Below, in pieces: positions 1-6,596 of a stretch of 15,223 nucleotides of DNA (position 1 is its first letter; every line of letters starts with the position of its first letter). The position numbers were made by a program, and so were the translations under genes. The stretch is taken from contig WQWK01000013.1 of NCBI GenBank assembly GCA_009785395.1, forward strand, positions 1-15,223, in the 5' to 3' direction. A model generated the notes under the pieces. It was not told the DNA's origin. It ran no database searches and worked only from the letters and a program-made list of their open reading frames with translations. Source of the stretch: Conexibacteraceae bacterium. GTDB lineage: Bacteria > Actinomycetota > Thermoleophilia > Solirubrobacterales > Solirubrobacteraceae.

Positions 1-1134
1 CACCTCCTGTTCAAGGGGAGCTCAAAGTATTCGTCGCTGGAGATCGACCAGATCTTCGACGGCATGGGCGCCGAGCTCAACGCGGGCACGGGCAAGGAGA
101 CGACCTCCGTCTACGCGCGGGTGATCGACGAGCACCTGCCCAAGGCCTTCGACGTGATCTCGGACATGGTCTTCCGCCCGGCGCTCACGGACATCGACCC
201 CGAGCGCGCCGTGATCCTCGAGGAGATCGCGATGTACGAGGACGACCCGCAGGAGAAGGTCTTCGACGTGCTCGGCGACGCGATCTTCCCCGGTCACCCG
301 CTGGGCCGCGCGATCATCGGTCACGCGTCGGTTGTCGCGGACACCCCGACGGCCGAAATCGCGCGCTTCCACGCCTCGCGCTACGCGCCCGGCAACGTCG
401 TGATCGCAGCCGCGGGCGCGGTTGACCACGACGCCCTGATCGCGCTCGCGCTTGAGCGCCCTGCGGTTGATATTTCGGGTGGGGGGCCCGCTGGCCCCCC
501 ACCATTCATACCTGCACCGCCCACCGCCAGCGCCGCACTGCGGTTCGAGCGCAAGGACACCGAGCAGTTCCACGTCTGCATCGGCGCGCCGGGGCTATCC
601 CGGCATGACGACCGTCGCTTCGCGCTGCGCGTGCTCGACACGATCTTCGGCGGGACCTCGTCCTCGCGCCTTTTCCAGGAGGTGCGCGAGAAGAACGGGC
701 TCGCGTACTCCGTGTACTCGTTCACGAGCGCCTACGAGGACACCGGTCAGGTTGGCCTATACGTGGGAACGCGTGGCGACAACCTCGCCGAGGCGATGCG
801 CGTGGTGGACTCCGAGCTGGGACGGCTGCGGGCCGAGCCGGCCACGCCCGAGGAGCTCGCGCGCGCCAAGGAGAATCTCAAGGGGCGCGTGCTGCTCGGG
901 CTCGAATCGACCGGGGCGCGCATGAGCCGGCTCGGCTCCGAGCTGCTGGCCGGGGCGCCGCTGCTGGGGCTCGACGAGGTGGTCGCCAAGATCGACGCGG
1001 TCACGCACACCGACCTCGAGGAGCTGGCCGCCGAGCTGTGGGACCCGAGTCGGCTCTCGGTCGCCGGGATCGGCCCCGACGAGAAGCGCTTCGCGGACGC
1101 ATTCGCGGGCGCCAGCGCGGTGCTGGCGGGATGA
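1..1134 (+). CDS. M16 family zinc metallopeptidase (insulinase/processing-peptidase type), 5'-truncated
   Basis: The reading frame is open from base 1, and 377 residues are visible before TGA at 1132–1134. The first codon is His followed by LLFKG, which fits the second His of the M16 HxxEH zinc motif, so the first His and catalytic Glu lie outside the window. The downstream zinc-ligand Glu is expected in the AVILEEI segment (about 209–229). The second, catalytically inactive M16 domain begins near base 540 and carries the GGTSSSRLFQEVREKNGLAYS substrate-binding signature (about 649–711). Such two-domain actinobacterial proteins are known as zinc proteases of the PepR/PqqL type; the substrate cannot be told from sequence. 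The stop overlaps the dapB start (ATGA), suggesting translational coupling. The interdomain linker holds a Gly/Pro-rich patch made by a palindromic repeat (478–503) with locally AT-richer flanks. Confidence 0.93.
   Translation, partial: HLLFKGSSKYSSLEIDQIFDGMGAELNAGTGKETTSVYARVIDEHLPKAFDVISDMVFRPALTDIDPERAVILEEIAMYEDDPQEKVFDVLGDAIFPGHPLGRAIIGHASVVADTPTAEIARFHASRYAPGNVVIAAAGAVDHDALIALALERPAVDISGGGPAGPPPFIPAPPTASAALRFERKDTEQFHVCIGAPGLSRHDDRRFALRVLDTIFGGTSSSRLFQEVREKNGLAYSVYSFTSAYEDTGQVGLYVGTRGDNLAEAMRVVDSELGRLRAEPATPEELARAKENLKGRVLLGLESTGARMSRLGSELLAGAPLLGLDEVVAKIDAVTHTDLEELAAELWDPSRLSVAGIGPDEKRFADAFAGASAVLAG
478..503. repeat. Perfect palindrome, copy 1 of an AGCG-loop repeat family
   Basis: An 11-base arm GGTGGGGGGCC (478–488) is followed by the loop CGCT (489–492) and the exact reverse complement GGCCCCCCACC (493–503). 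On the minus strand the loop reads AGCG, the same as in the palindrome at 6654–6683, and both copies have GGCC on each side of the loop and GGTGG/CCACC further out. It lies inside the M16 peptidase gene without breaking the frame and encodes a Gly/Pro stretch in the linker between the two domains. Flanks such as GATATTT (about 469–475) and ATTCATA (504–510) are AT-rich compared with the surrounding gene, as if a short segment had been inserted. Confidence 0.8.
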
Positions 1135-1796
1135 TCCGGGTTGCCGTCAGCGGCGCCGCCGGGCGCATGGGCTCGACCGTGTGTGCCGCGGTCGAGGCCG
1201 CCGCGGATATGGAGCTCGCGGCACGCATCGATCCCGCGCTCGGGGCCGACCTGGCCGACGGGCTCGCGCAGCACCGGCCCGACGTGCTCGTCGAGTTCTC
1301 AACGCCGAGCACCGTCGTCGGCAACATCCGCACGGCGGTCGGCCACGGCGTGCACGTGGTCGTCGGGACGAGCGGCTTCGACCACGACGACGTCCGCGGA
1401 TTCACGGGCGCGAACGTGTTCGTGGCGCCGAACTTCGCGATCGGCGCCGTGCTGATGATGGAGTTCGCTGTTCAGGCAGCGAAATACATGCGCGCCGCCG
1501 AGATCATCGAGCTGCACCACGACCGGAAGGTTGACGCGCCGAGTGGCACCGCCGCGTCCACGGCCCGGAGGATGCACGCGGCCGCTCCCGACCGGCCGGA
1601 GCCGCCGATCCACTCGGTGCGCCTGCCGGGCCTGGTGGCCCACCAGGAGGTGATCCTCGGCGACGTCGGTCAGACGCTGACGATCCGGCACGACTCGATC
1701 GATCGCGAGTCGTTCATGCCCGGAGTCCTGCTCGCGGTCCGCAAGGTCGCGTCGCTGCCGGACCCGCTCACGATCGGCCTCGAGAAGCTTCTTTGA
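1131..1796 (+). CDS. dapB: 4-hydroxy-tetrahydrodipicolinate reductase
   Basis: The 221-residue product catalyses the NAD(P)H-dependent second step of the diaminopimelate branch, feeding lysine and peptidoglycan synthesis in the cytoplasm. The N-terminus MIRVAVSGAAGRMG is the Rossmann dinucleotide loop. Further signatures are EFSTP (residues 55–59), GTSG (79–82), PNFAIG (100–105) and the substrate/catalytic block HHDRKVDAPSGTA (129–141), with the catalytic His pair and Lys133. The start ATG overlaps the peptidase stop by four bases, and the longer open frame upstream has no family similarity. The protein is shorter than the usual 245–270 residues. By comparison with what I recall of the mycobacterial enzyme, the missing part is a loop between residues about 148 and 160. 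The family call is secure. Confidence 0.97.
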   Translation: MIRVAVSGAAGRMGSTVCAAVEAAADMELAARIDPALGADLADGLAQHRPDVLVEFSTPSTVVGNIRTAVGHGVHVVVGTSGFDHDDVRGFTGANVFVAPNFAIGAVLMMEFAVQAAKYMRAAEIIELHHDRKVDAPSGTAASTARRMHAAAPDRPEPPIHSVRLPGLVAHQEVILGDVGQTLTIRHDSIDRESFMPGVLLAVRKVASLPDPLTIGLEKLL

Positions 1797-1843
1797 GAGC
1801 CGGGAGCGGTCCCGAGCGGCTTCTGTGAAATGATCGGGGAACC

Positions 1844-2719
1844 ATGTCTTTGAACCTCGGATCGATCCTCACCGCGATGGTCACCCCGTTCGACGCGGCA
1901 GGTGACGTCGACGAGGCCGCCGCCGTGCGGTTGCTGCACCACCTGATGGACAATGGCTCCGATGGTGTCGTCGTCTGCGGCACCACCGGCGAGGCTCCGA
2001 CGCTCAACGATGGCGAGCATCTCGGCATGATCGAGCTGATCATCGGCGAGATGCGGGCTTCCCACCCGCACGGCACGGTGATCGCCGGTGTCGGCTCCAA
2101 CGACACCCGCCACGCAATCGAGCTCACGGAGAAGGCCACGGCGATGCGCCCCGACGCGCTGCTCCACGTGAACCCCTATTACAACCGTCCGAGCAGGCGC
2201 GGGGTTATCGCCCACTTCGAGGCGGTCAACGGCTCCACGGACCTGCCGATCGTGCTCTACAACATTCCGCAGCGGACCGGCTCGGACATGCCCAACGACC
2301 TGCTCGCGGAGCTCGCACAGCGCTTCGAGCGCATCGTCGCCGTCAAACAGGCCAACGCGGACAACGTCGCCGGCATCGACGGACTGCAGCTTTACGCGGG
2401 CAACGATGACCTGCTCGCGACCGTGCTCGACATGGGCGGGCCTGGCGGCATCCTGACCGGCAGCCACGTGTTCGGCAACGAGATGCGCCGGATGGTCGAC
2501 GAGCCGGAGCGTCGCCACGAGGTGAACGCGTCGCTCGCCGATGTGTATCGCGACATGGCGATCGCGCCGGGCGCGTGCAGCTGCAAGGCGGCGTTGAACC
2601 TGATCGGTGTCGGGGTCGGCGGTCCGCGACTGCCCTACGTACCCCTGGACGAGTCCGAGACCGCGGTCATCCGCGCGCTGCTGGAACGTCACGGCCTCCT
2701 GCAAGCGGCCGCACGGTGA
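1844..2719 (+). CDS. dapA: 4-hydroxy-tetrahydrodipicolinate synthase
   Basis: The 291-residue TIM-barrel class I aldolase condenses pyruvate with aspartate semialdehyde, the first committed step towards diaminopimelate and lysine. Visible signatures are GTTGE (residues 46–50), YYNRP (112–116, containing the catalytic-relay Tyr113), YNIPQRTG (139–146, with Tyr139 and carboxylate-binding Arg144) and the Schiff-base Lys168 in AVKQA. Length is normal for the family. The ATG is preceded by GGGGA a few bases upstream. The 47-base gap after dapB holds a small hairpin (CGGGA, loop GCGG, TCCCG; 1801–1814) and a weak −10-like AATGAT, so an internal promoter is possible but unproven. The stop overlaps the rnj GTG start (GTGA). 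dapB and dapA side by side form a clear pathway pair. Confidence 0.98.
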   Translation: MSLNLGSILTAMVTPFDAAGDVDEAAAVRLLHHLMDNGSDGVVVCGTTGEAPTLNDGEHLGMIELIIGEMRASHPHGTVIAGVGSNDTRHAIELTEKATAMRPDALLHVNPYYNRPSRRGVIAHFEAVNGSTDLPIVLYNIPQRTGSDMPNDLLAELAQRFERIVAVKQANADNVAGIDGLQLYAGNDDLLATVLDMGGPGGILTGSHVFGNEMRRMVDEPERRHEVNASLADVYRDMAIAPGACSCKAALNLIGVGVGGPRLPYVPLDESETAVIRALLERHGLLQAAAR

Positions 2720-4389
2720 GCGACGGCACGCTGCGCGCCCTGCCGCTCGGCGGCGTGGGCGAAATCGGCAAGAACATGATGGTGATCGAGTACGACGGCT
2801 CGATCGTCGTCGCCGACGTGGGCCTGCGTTTCCCGACGGCCGAGATGCTGGGCATCGACCTGGTCCTGCCTGACTTCGCCTATCTGCGCGAGCGCGTCGA
2901 GGACATCGAGGCGATCGTGATCACACACGGCCACGAGGACCACCTCGGCGCCCTCCCTTGGGTTCTGCGCGACCTCCAGAAGTACGGTGAGCTGCCGCCC
3001 GTCTACGCCTCCCGGCTGACCGTCGCGATGGCTCGCTCGAAGCTCGACGAGCACAAGCTGCGCGACGTGGAGCTGGTCGAGGTGCTGCCCGGCGACGAGG
3101 TCGCAGCAGGGGCCTTCGACATCGAGCTGATCCACATGACGCACTCGATCCCGGACACGTGTGCGGTCGCGCTCACATGTGACCTCGGCACGGTGCTGAT
3201 GACCGGCGACTACAAGTTTGACCAGACCCCGGTCGACGGCGATCCCGCCGACGTGCAGCGCCTCGCCGAACTGGGGCGCGAGGGGGTTCTGTTGCTGTGC
3301 GGGGACTCGACCAACGCCGACCGGCCCGGCTTCTCACCGTCGGAGCGCGGGGTCGGGCCGCACCTGCAGGAGGTCTTCTCGCGTGCGGAGGGGAGGATCG
3401 TGGTGACGAGCTTCGCCTCCAACATCCACCGCGTCCAGCAGGTCATCGACGCGGCCGCAGCGCTCGGCCGCAAGGTGGCGCTGGTCGGCCGCTCGATGCG
3501 CAAGAACGTCGGCATCGGCCGCTCACTCGGCCACATCGAGGTGCCCGACGGCATCCTGATCCAGCCGCAGGAGGTCGAGGACTGGCCCGATCACAAGGTC
3601 GTCGTGCTCTCGACCGGCTCCCAGGGCGAGCCGCTGTCGGCGCTGCGCCGGATGGCCCACAACGACCACCGTCAGATCAGGCTGCGTGAGGGTGACACCG
3701 TCGTGTTCTCGGCCACGCCGATTCCGGGCAACGAGCGCGCCGTGAACGAGATCGTCGACAGGCTCTACCACATCGGCTGTGACGTCGTGACCACACGCGA
3801 AGCGCCGATCCACGCCTCCGGCCACGGCTACGCGGAGGAGCTCAAGCTGATGCTGAACCTGGTCCGTCCGCGTTACCTGATGCCCGTCCACGGCGACTAC
3901 AAGCGCATCCACATGCACGGCCAGCTCGCCGAGGCGGTGGGTCTGGACCCGGACCACATCTTCAACGGCGCCAACGGGCTGCCGCTGGAGATCGACGAGC
4001 GCGGCGCCCGCTTCGGCAAGCCCGAACAGTCGGGGATGATCTTCGTCGACGGCGTCGACATCGGCGATCCCGCCGACGTGGCGTTGCGCGACCGGCGCAT
4101 GCTCTCGGCAGACGGCATCTTCATCGTCGTGGCGACGATCTCAGAGTCCGACGGGGCGCCCGTGGCCGAGACCGAGGTGATCTTCCGCGGCGTCCCGTTC
4201 GTCGAACAGGCGGAGACGCTGCGCCAGGAGATCCGCGACGAGGTTGAGCGCTCGCTCGCGCGCGCGACCAACGACGGCATCCATGAGGTCGATCTGCTCC
4301 AGGAGGAGCTCCACGACGACCTCGCGGCGTTCGTCTACGACCGGCTGCGCCGCCGGCCGATGGTCCTGCCGGTCGTCGTCGAGGTCTGA
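2716..4389 (+). CDS. rnj: Ribonuclease J (metallo-β-lactamase/β-CASP nuclease)
   Basis: The 557-residue product matches the usual RNase J length of about 555. RNase J is a cytoplasmic mRNA-decay and rRNA-maturation enzyme with 5'-to-3' exonuclease and endonuclease activity. The zinc site is intact: HGHEDH at residues 71–76, His143 in THSIPDT, Asp165 in GDYKFD and His392 in HGDYKR. The β-CASP region includes SGHGYAEEL near residue 368. The GTG start at 2716 overlaps the dapA stop by four bases and places the conserved LPLGGVGEIGKN close to the N-terminus. The open frame continues upstream of GTG inside dapA, but that part is not RNase J-like. dapA–rnj adjacency is also seen in mycobacteria. 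The last 55 bases overlap the convergent histidine kinase gene. Confidence 0.97.
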   Translation: MSDGTLRALPLGGVGEIGKNMMVIEYDGSIVVADVGLRFPTAEMLGIDLVLPDFAYLRERVEDIEAIVITHGHEDHLGALPWVLRDLQKYGELPPVYASRLTVAMARSKLDEHKLRDVELVEVLPGDEVAAGAFDIELIHMTHSIPDTCAVALTCDLGTVLMTGDYKFDQTPVDGDPADVQRLAELGREGVLLLCGDSTNADRPGFSPSERGVGPHLQEVFSRAEGRIVVTSFASNIHRVQQVIDAAAALGRKVALVGRSMRKNVGIGRSLGHIEVPDGILIQPQEVEDWPDHKVVVLSTGSQGEPLSALRRMAHNDHRQIRLREGDTVVFSATPIPGNERAVNEIVDRLYHIGCDVVTTREAPIHASGHGYAEELKLMLNLVRPRYLMPVHGDYKRIHMHGQLAEAVGLDPDHIFNGANGLPLEIDERGARFGKPEQSGMIFVDGVDIGDPADVALRDRRMLSADGIFIVVATISESDGAPVAETEVIFRGVPFVEQAETLRQEIRDEVERSLARATNDGIHEVDLLQEELHDDLAAFVYDRLRRRPMVLPVVVEV

Positions 4390-5897
4390 CTCGCGGCCTC
4401 GGCGGAGACGGGGGCCGGAGGGTTCGCGCGGACGCCTGTGCCCTCGGGCCTGGGTGCGCCCGTGCGGGCCTGCGGGAACACCACCTCGAAGCGCGTTCCC
4501 TGCATCTGCGGCAGCGACGTGAGCTTGACCTCGGCGCGATGTGAGCTCGCCACGGCCTCGACGATGGCCAGGCCGAGCCCGGTGCCGCGCGGCCCGGCGT
4601 CGCCGCCGCCACGCACGAAGCGCTCGAACACACGGCGCTGGAGCGCCGGGGCGATGCCGGGGCCGTCATCCTCGACGACCAGGGCCGGGCGCCCGTCGTG
4701 CATTCCGGTCGACGCGGTGATGTGGGTGCCGGGCGGGGTGTGGCTGATCGCGTTCTCGAGCAGGTTCAGGATCAGCCGGTGGAGGTCGTCACTGAGACCC
4801 GCGACGGGCGCCGGCTCGGCGTCGATCGTGACCTCGTGATGGTCGAGGCTGGGGCCGAGCTCGGAGGCGGCGTCGGTGAGGCATTCGGCGAGATCGGTCG
4901 GGCGCAGCGGCTGCAGCCGTCCGACATCGGCCCGCGCCAGCAGCAGCAGGTCGGCGACGAGCCGGCGCATGCGCCGCGTCGAGCGCAGCGCCGATTGGGC
5001 CGAGTCGGCCTGCTCGCCGTCGAGCTCCTCCGCGAGCAGCTCGAGGTTGGCGAGCACGCTCGTCAGCGGCGTGCGCAGCTCGTGCGACGCGTCGGCGACG
5101 AACTCGCGCTGGCGCACGAGCGCCGCCTCGCTCTCGTTGCGGGCAGCGTCGAGCGCACCGAGCATCGACTCGAGCGTGCGTGCCAGGTCGGCGACCTCGT
5201 CCTCGGCCTCAGGGTGCGGTATGCGCAGCGACGGGTCACGCGTGCGTTCGATCTCGCGGGCGGCATCGGTGAGCTCCACGACCGGCCGCATCGCTCGCTG
5301 CGCGACCAGCAGCCCGGCCAGCAGCGCCAGGATCGCACCGCCGAGAACGCCGCCGATCAGGATCAGGCGAACCTCGCTGATGGTCTGCTCGAGATTGGAG
5401 AGCGGCAGCGCGTAGAGCAGGAGCCCGGTCCTGTGCGCCCCGGCGACCTCGATCGGCTGCCAGTCGACGCGGTAGCCGTTCTCGTAGTAGGTCTGTGGCC
5501 AGATCTCGTGATGGGTGCCCGGAGGGCGCGAGAAGGGGGGGTCGTTGACGGTCCCGGTGTTGGAGCACATCAACGTGCCGTCGCGGGCGAACAGGCGGAT
5601 CTGGGCGCTGTCGGGCTCGCCGAAGGTGTAGATGGCCGGCTGGCACGAGAATGTGGTCCCGCTCACGGTGGGCTTGAGCTCCCCGGAGAGCTGCGAGATA
5701 GCGCCGCCCTGAGACTGAGCGAACGCCTGGCTGATGTGATGGTCGGTGAGAACGTCCGTCACGCCCGCCACGCCGGCGAGGATCACGAAGGTGAGCGCCG
5801 CCGAGCCGCCGCCGAGGCGCCAGCGGACGGGAACCCTTCTATACGCGGAGAACGTAACCCGCGCCGCGGATCGTATGAAGGAGACGAGGCTCGCCAT
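4335..5897 (-). CDS. Membrane-bound sensor histidine kinase
   Basis: The product has 520 residues when started at ATG 5897, which is preceded by GGAGG at short spacing; another ATG lies upstream at 5939. TM1 is at about residues 30–52, then an extracytoplasmic sensor of about 120 residues with two Cys, TM2 at about 176–199, HAMP to about 253, HisKA with phospho-acceptor His272 in ASHELRTPL, and an ATPase domain with N-box NLLENA, G1 DDGPGI (about 410–415) and G2 GTGLGL (about 438–443). It belongs to the OmpR/PhoR-partner class. The stimulus is unknown. A basic, Pro/Ser/Thr-rich tail of about 44 residues follows the normal domain end, and its last part is antisense to the rnj 3' end. The start overlaps the response-regulator gene by 59 bases in another frame, so the two are surely co-transcribed. 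Confidence 0.93.
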   Translation of the reverse strand: MASLVSFIRSAARVTFSAYRRVPVRWRLGGGSAALTFVILAGVAGVTDVLTDHHISQAFAQSQGGAISQLSGELKPTVSGTTFSCQPAIYTFGEPDSAQIRLFARDGTLMCSNTGTVNDPPFSRPPGTHHEIWPQTYYENGYRVDWQPIEVAGAHRTGLLLYALPLSNLEQTISEVRLILIGGVLGGAILALLAGLLVAQRAMRPVVELTDAAREIERTRDPSLRIPHPEAEDEVADLARTLESMLGALDAARNESEAALVRQREFVADASHELRTPLTSVLANLELLAEELDGEQADSAQSALRSTRRMRRLVADLLLLARADVGRLQPLRPTDLAECLTDAASELGPSLDHHEVTIDAEPAPVAGLSDDLHRLILNLLENAISHTPPGTHITASTGMHDGRPALVVEDDGPGIAPALQRRVFERFVRGGGDAGPRGTGLGLAIVEAVASSHRAEVKLTSLPQMQGTRFEVVFPQARTGAPRPEGTGVRANPPAPVSAEAASQTSTTTGRTIGRRRSRS

Positions 5898-6537
5898 CGG
5901 CCTCCAATTTACGCCGCAGGTTTGAAACGAACACCTCAATCGTGTTCGTCATCGAGAACGGGTCGTAGCCCCAGACCTCGTCGAGCAGGCGCTGGCGCGA
6001 TACCACGATGCGCTCGTTGCGCATCAGATACTCGAGCAGCTCGAACTCGCGCTGGGTCAGATCGAGCTGGCGCTCGGCGCGCGTCACCTCGTGTGTGTCC
6101 GGGTTCAGCCTCAGATCGCCCACGGAGATCGCGGCCTGGCCGCGTGGCGGGCGGCGGCGCAACAGCGCCCGCAGCCGGGCGAGCAGCTCCTGGCGCTCGA
6201 AGGGCTTCACGAGGTAGTCGTCGGCACCGGCGTCAAGGCCCTGTACGCGTGACTCGACGGCGTCGCGCGCGGTCAGCACGAGGATCGGGACATCGTCGGT
6301 CTCGCGCAGTGTCTTCGCGACCTCGATGCCATCGATCTTCGGGAGCCCGAGGTCGAGGATCACGAGATCCGGGAGGAAGGCATGGCACTCGTCGAGTGCG
6401 GCCAGCCCGTCGCCGGCGATGCGCACGTCATACCCTTCGAGCCGCAGCGAGCGCTGCAGGACCTGGGAGATAGCATCGTCATCCTCCACGACGAGGACGC
6501 GCGCGGGGCGCTCAAAATCGCTGGACGTGCTCATCAT
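5839..6537 (-). CDS. OmpR/PhoB-family response regulator
   Basis: The product has 232 residues. The receiver domain (about 12–125) has the acidic pair Asp19/Asp20 in VVEDDD, phospho-acceptor Asp62 in LDLGLP, Thr89 in LVLTARD and Lys111 in LVKPF. The C-terminal winged helix (about 136–230) ends with the characteristic TNTIEVFVSNLRRKL and IRGAGYVLRV segments of the OmpR DNA-binding domain. Two adjacent in-frame ATGs (6537 and 6534) are possible starts. The open frame goes further upstream but that extension is not receiver-like and would run into ftsK on the other strand. It is the cognate partner of the kinase immediately downstream. Its targets are not evident; autoregulation through the short divergent gap is plausible. 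Confidence 0.95.
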   Translation of the reverse strand: MMSTSSDFERPARVLVVEDDDAISQVLQRSLRLEGYDVRIAGDGLAALDECHAFLPDLVILDLGLPKIDGIEVAKTLRETDDVPILVLTARDAVESRVQGLDAGADDYLVKPFERQELLARLRALLRRRPPRGQAAISVGDLRLNPDTHEVTRAERQLDLTQREFELLEYLMRNERIVVSRQRLLDEVWGYDPFSMTNTIEVFVSNLRRKLEADGEPRLLHTIRGAGYVLRV

Positions 6538-6596
6538 TGAGGCCTTGATGGTAAAGGGGCGCAGCGCCCCGCGTCGAAGAGTTCTGTTTGAAAAAC
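6538..6596. promoter_or_regulatory. Divergent intergenic region between response regulator and ftsK, with dyad
   Basis: Only 59 bases separate the divergent starts. The centre holds a perfect dyad, GGGGCG (6556–6561), CAG, CGCCCC (6565–6570). On the minus strand a possible promoter for the regulator is −35 TTCGAC (plus positions 6573–6578) and −10 TACCAT (6548–6553) with a long 19-base spacer that contains the whole dyad. A start near 6541 would give an almost leaderless mRNA. I could not find a good promoter for ftsK here. The dyad is visible; the promoter assignment is inference. Confidence 0.35.

Noticed and set aside
4698..6473. A 591-codon open frame on the plus strand
   Set aside because: It is antisense to the histidine kinase and response regulator genes, has the biased composition of a GC-rich shadow frame, and shows no recognisable domain.
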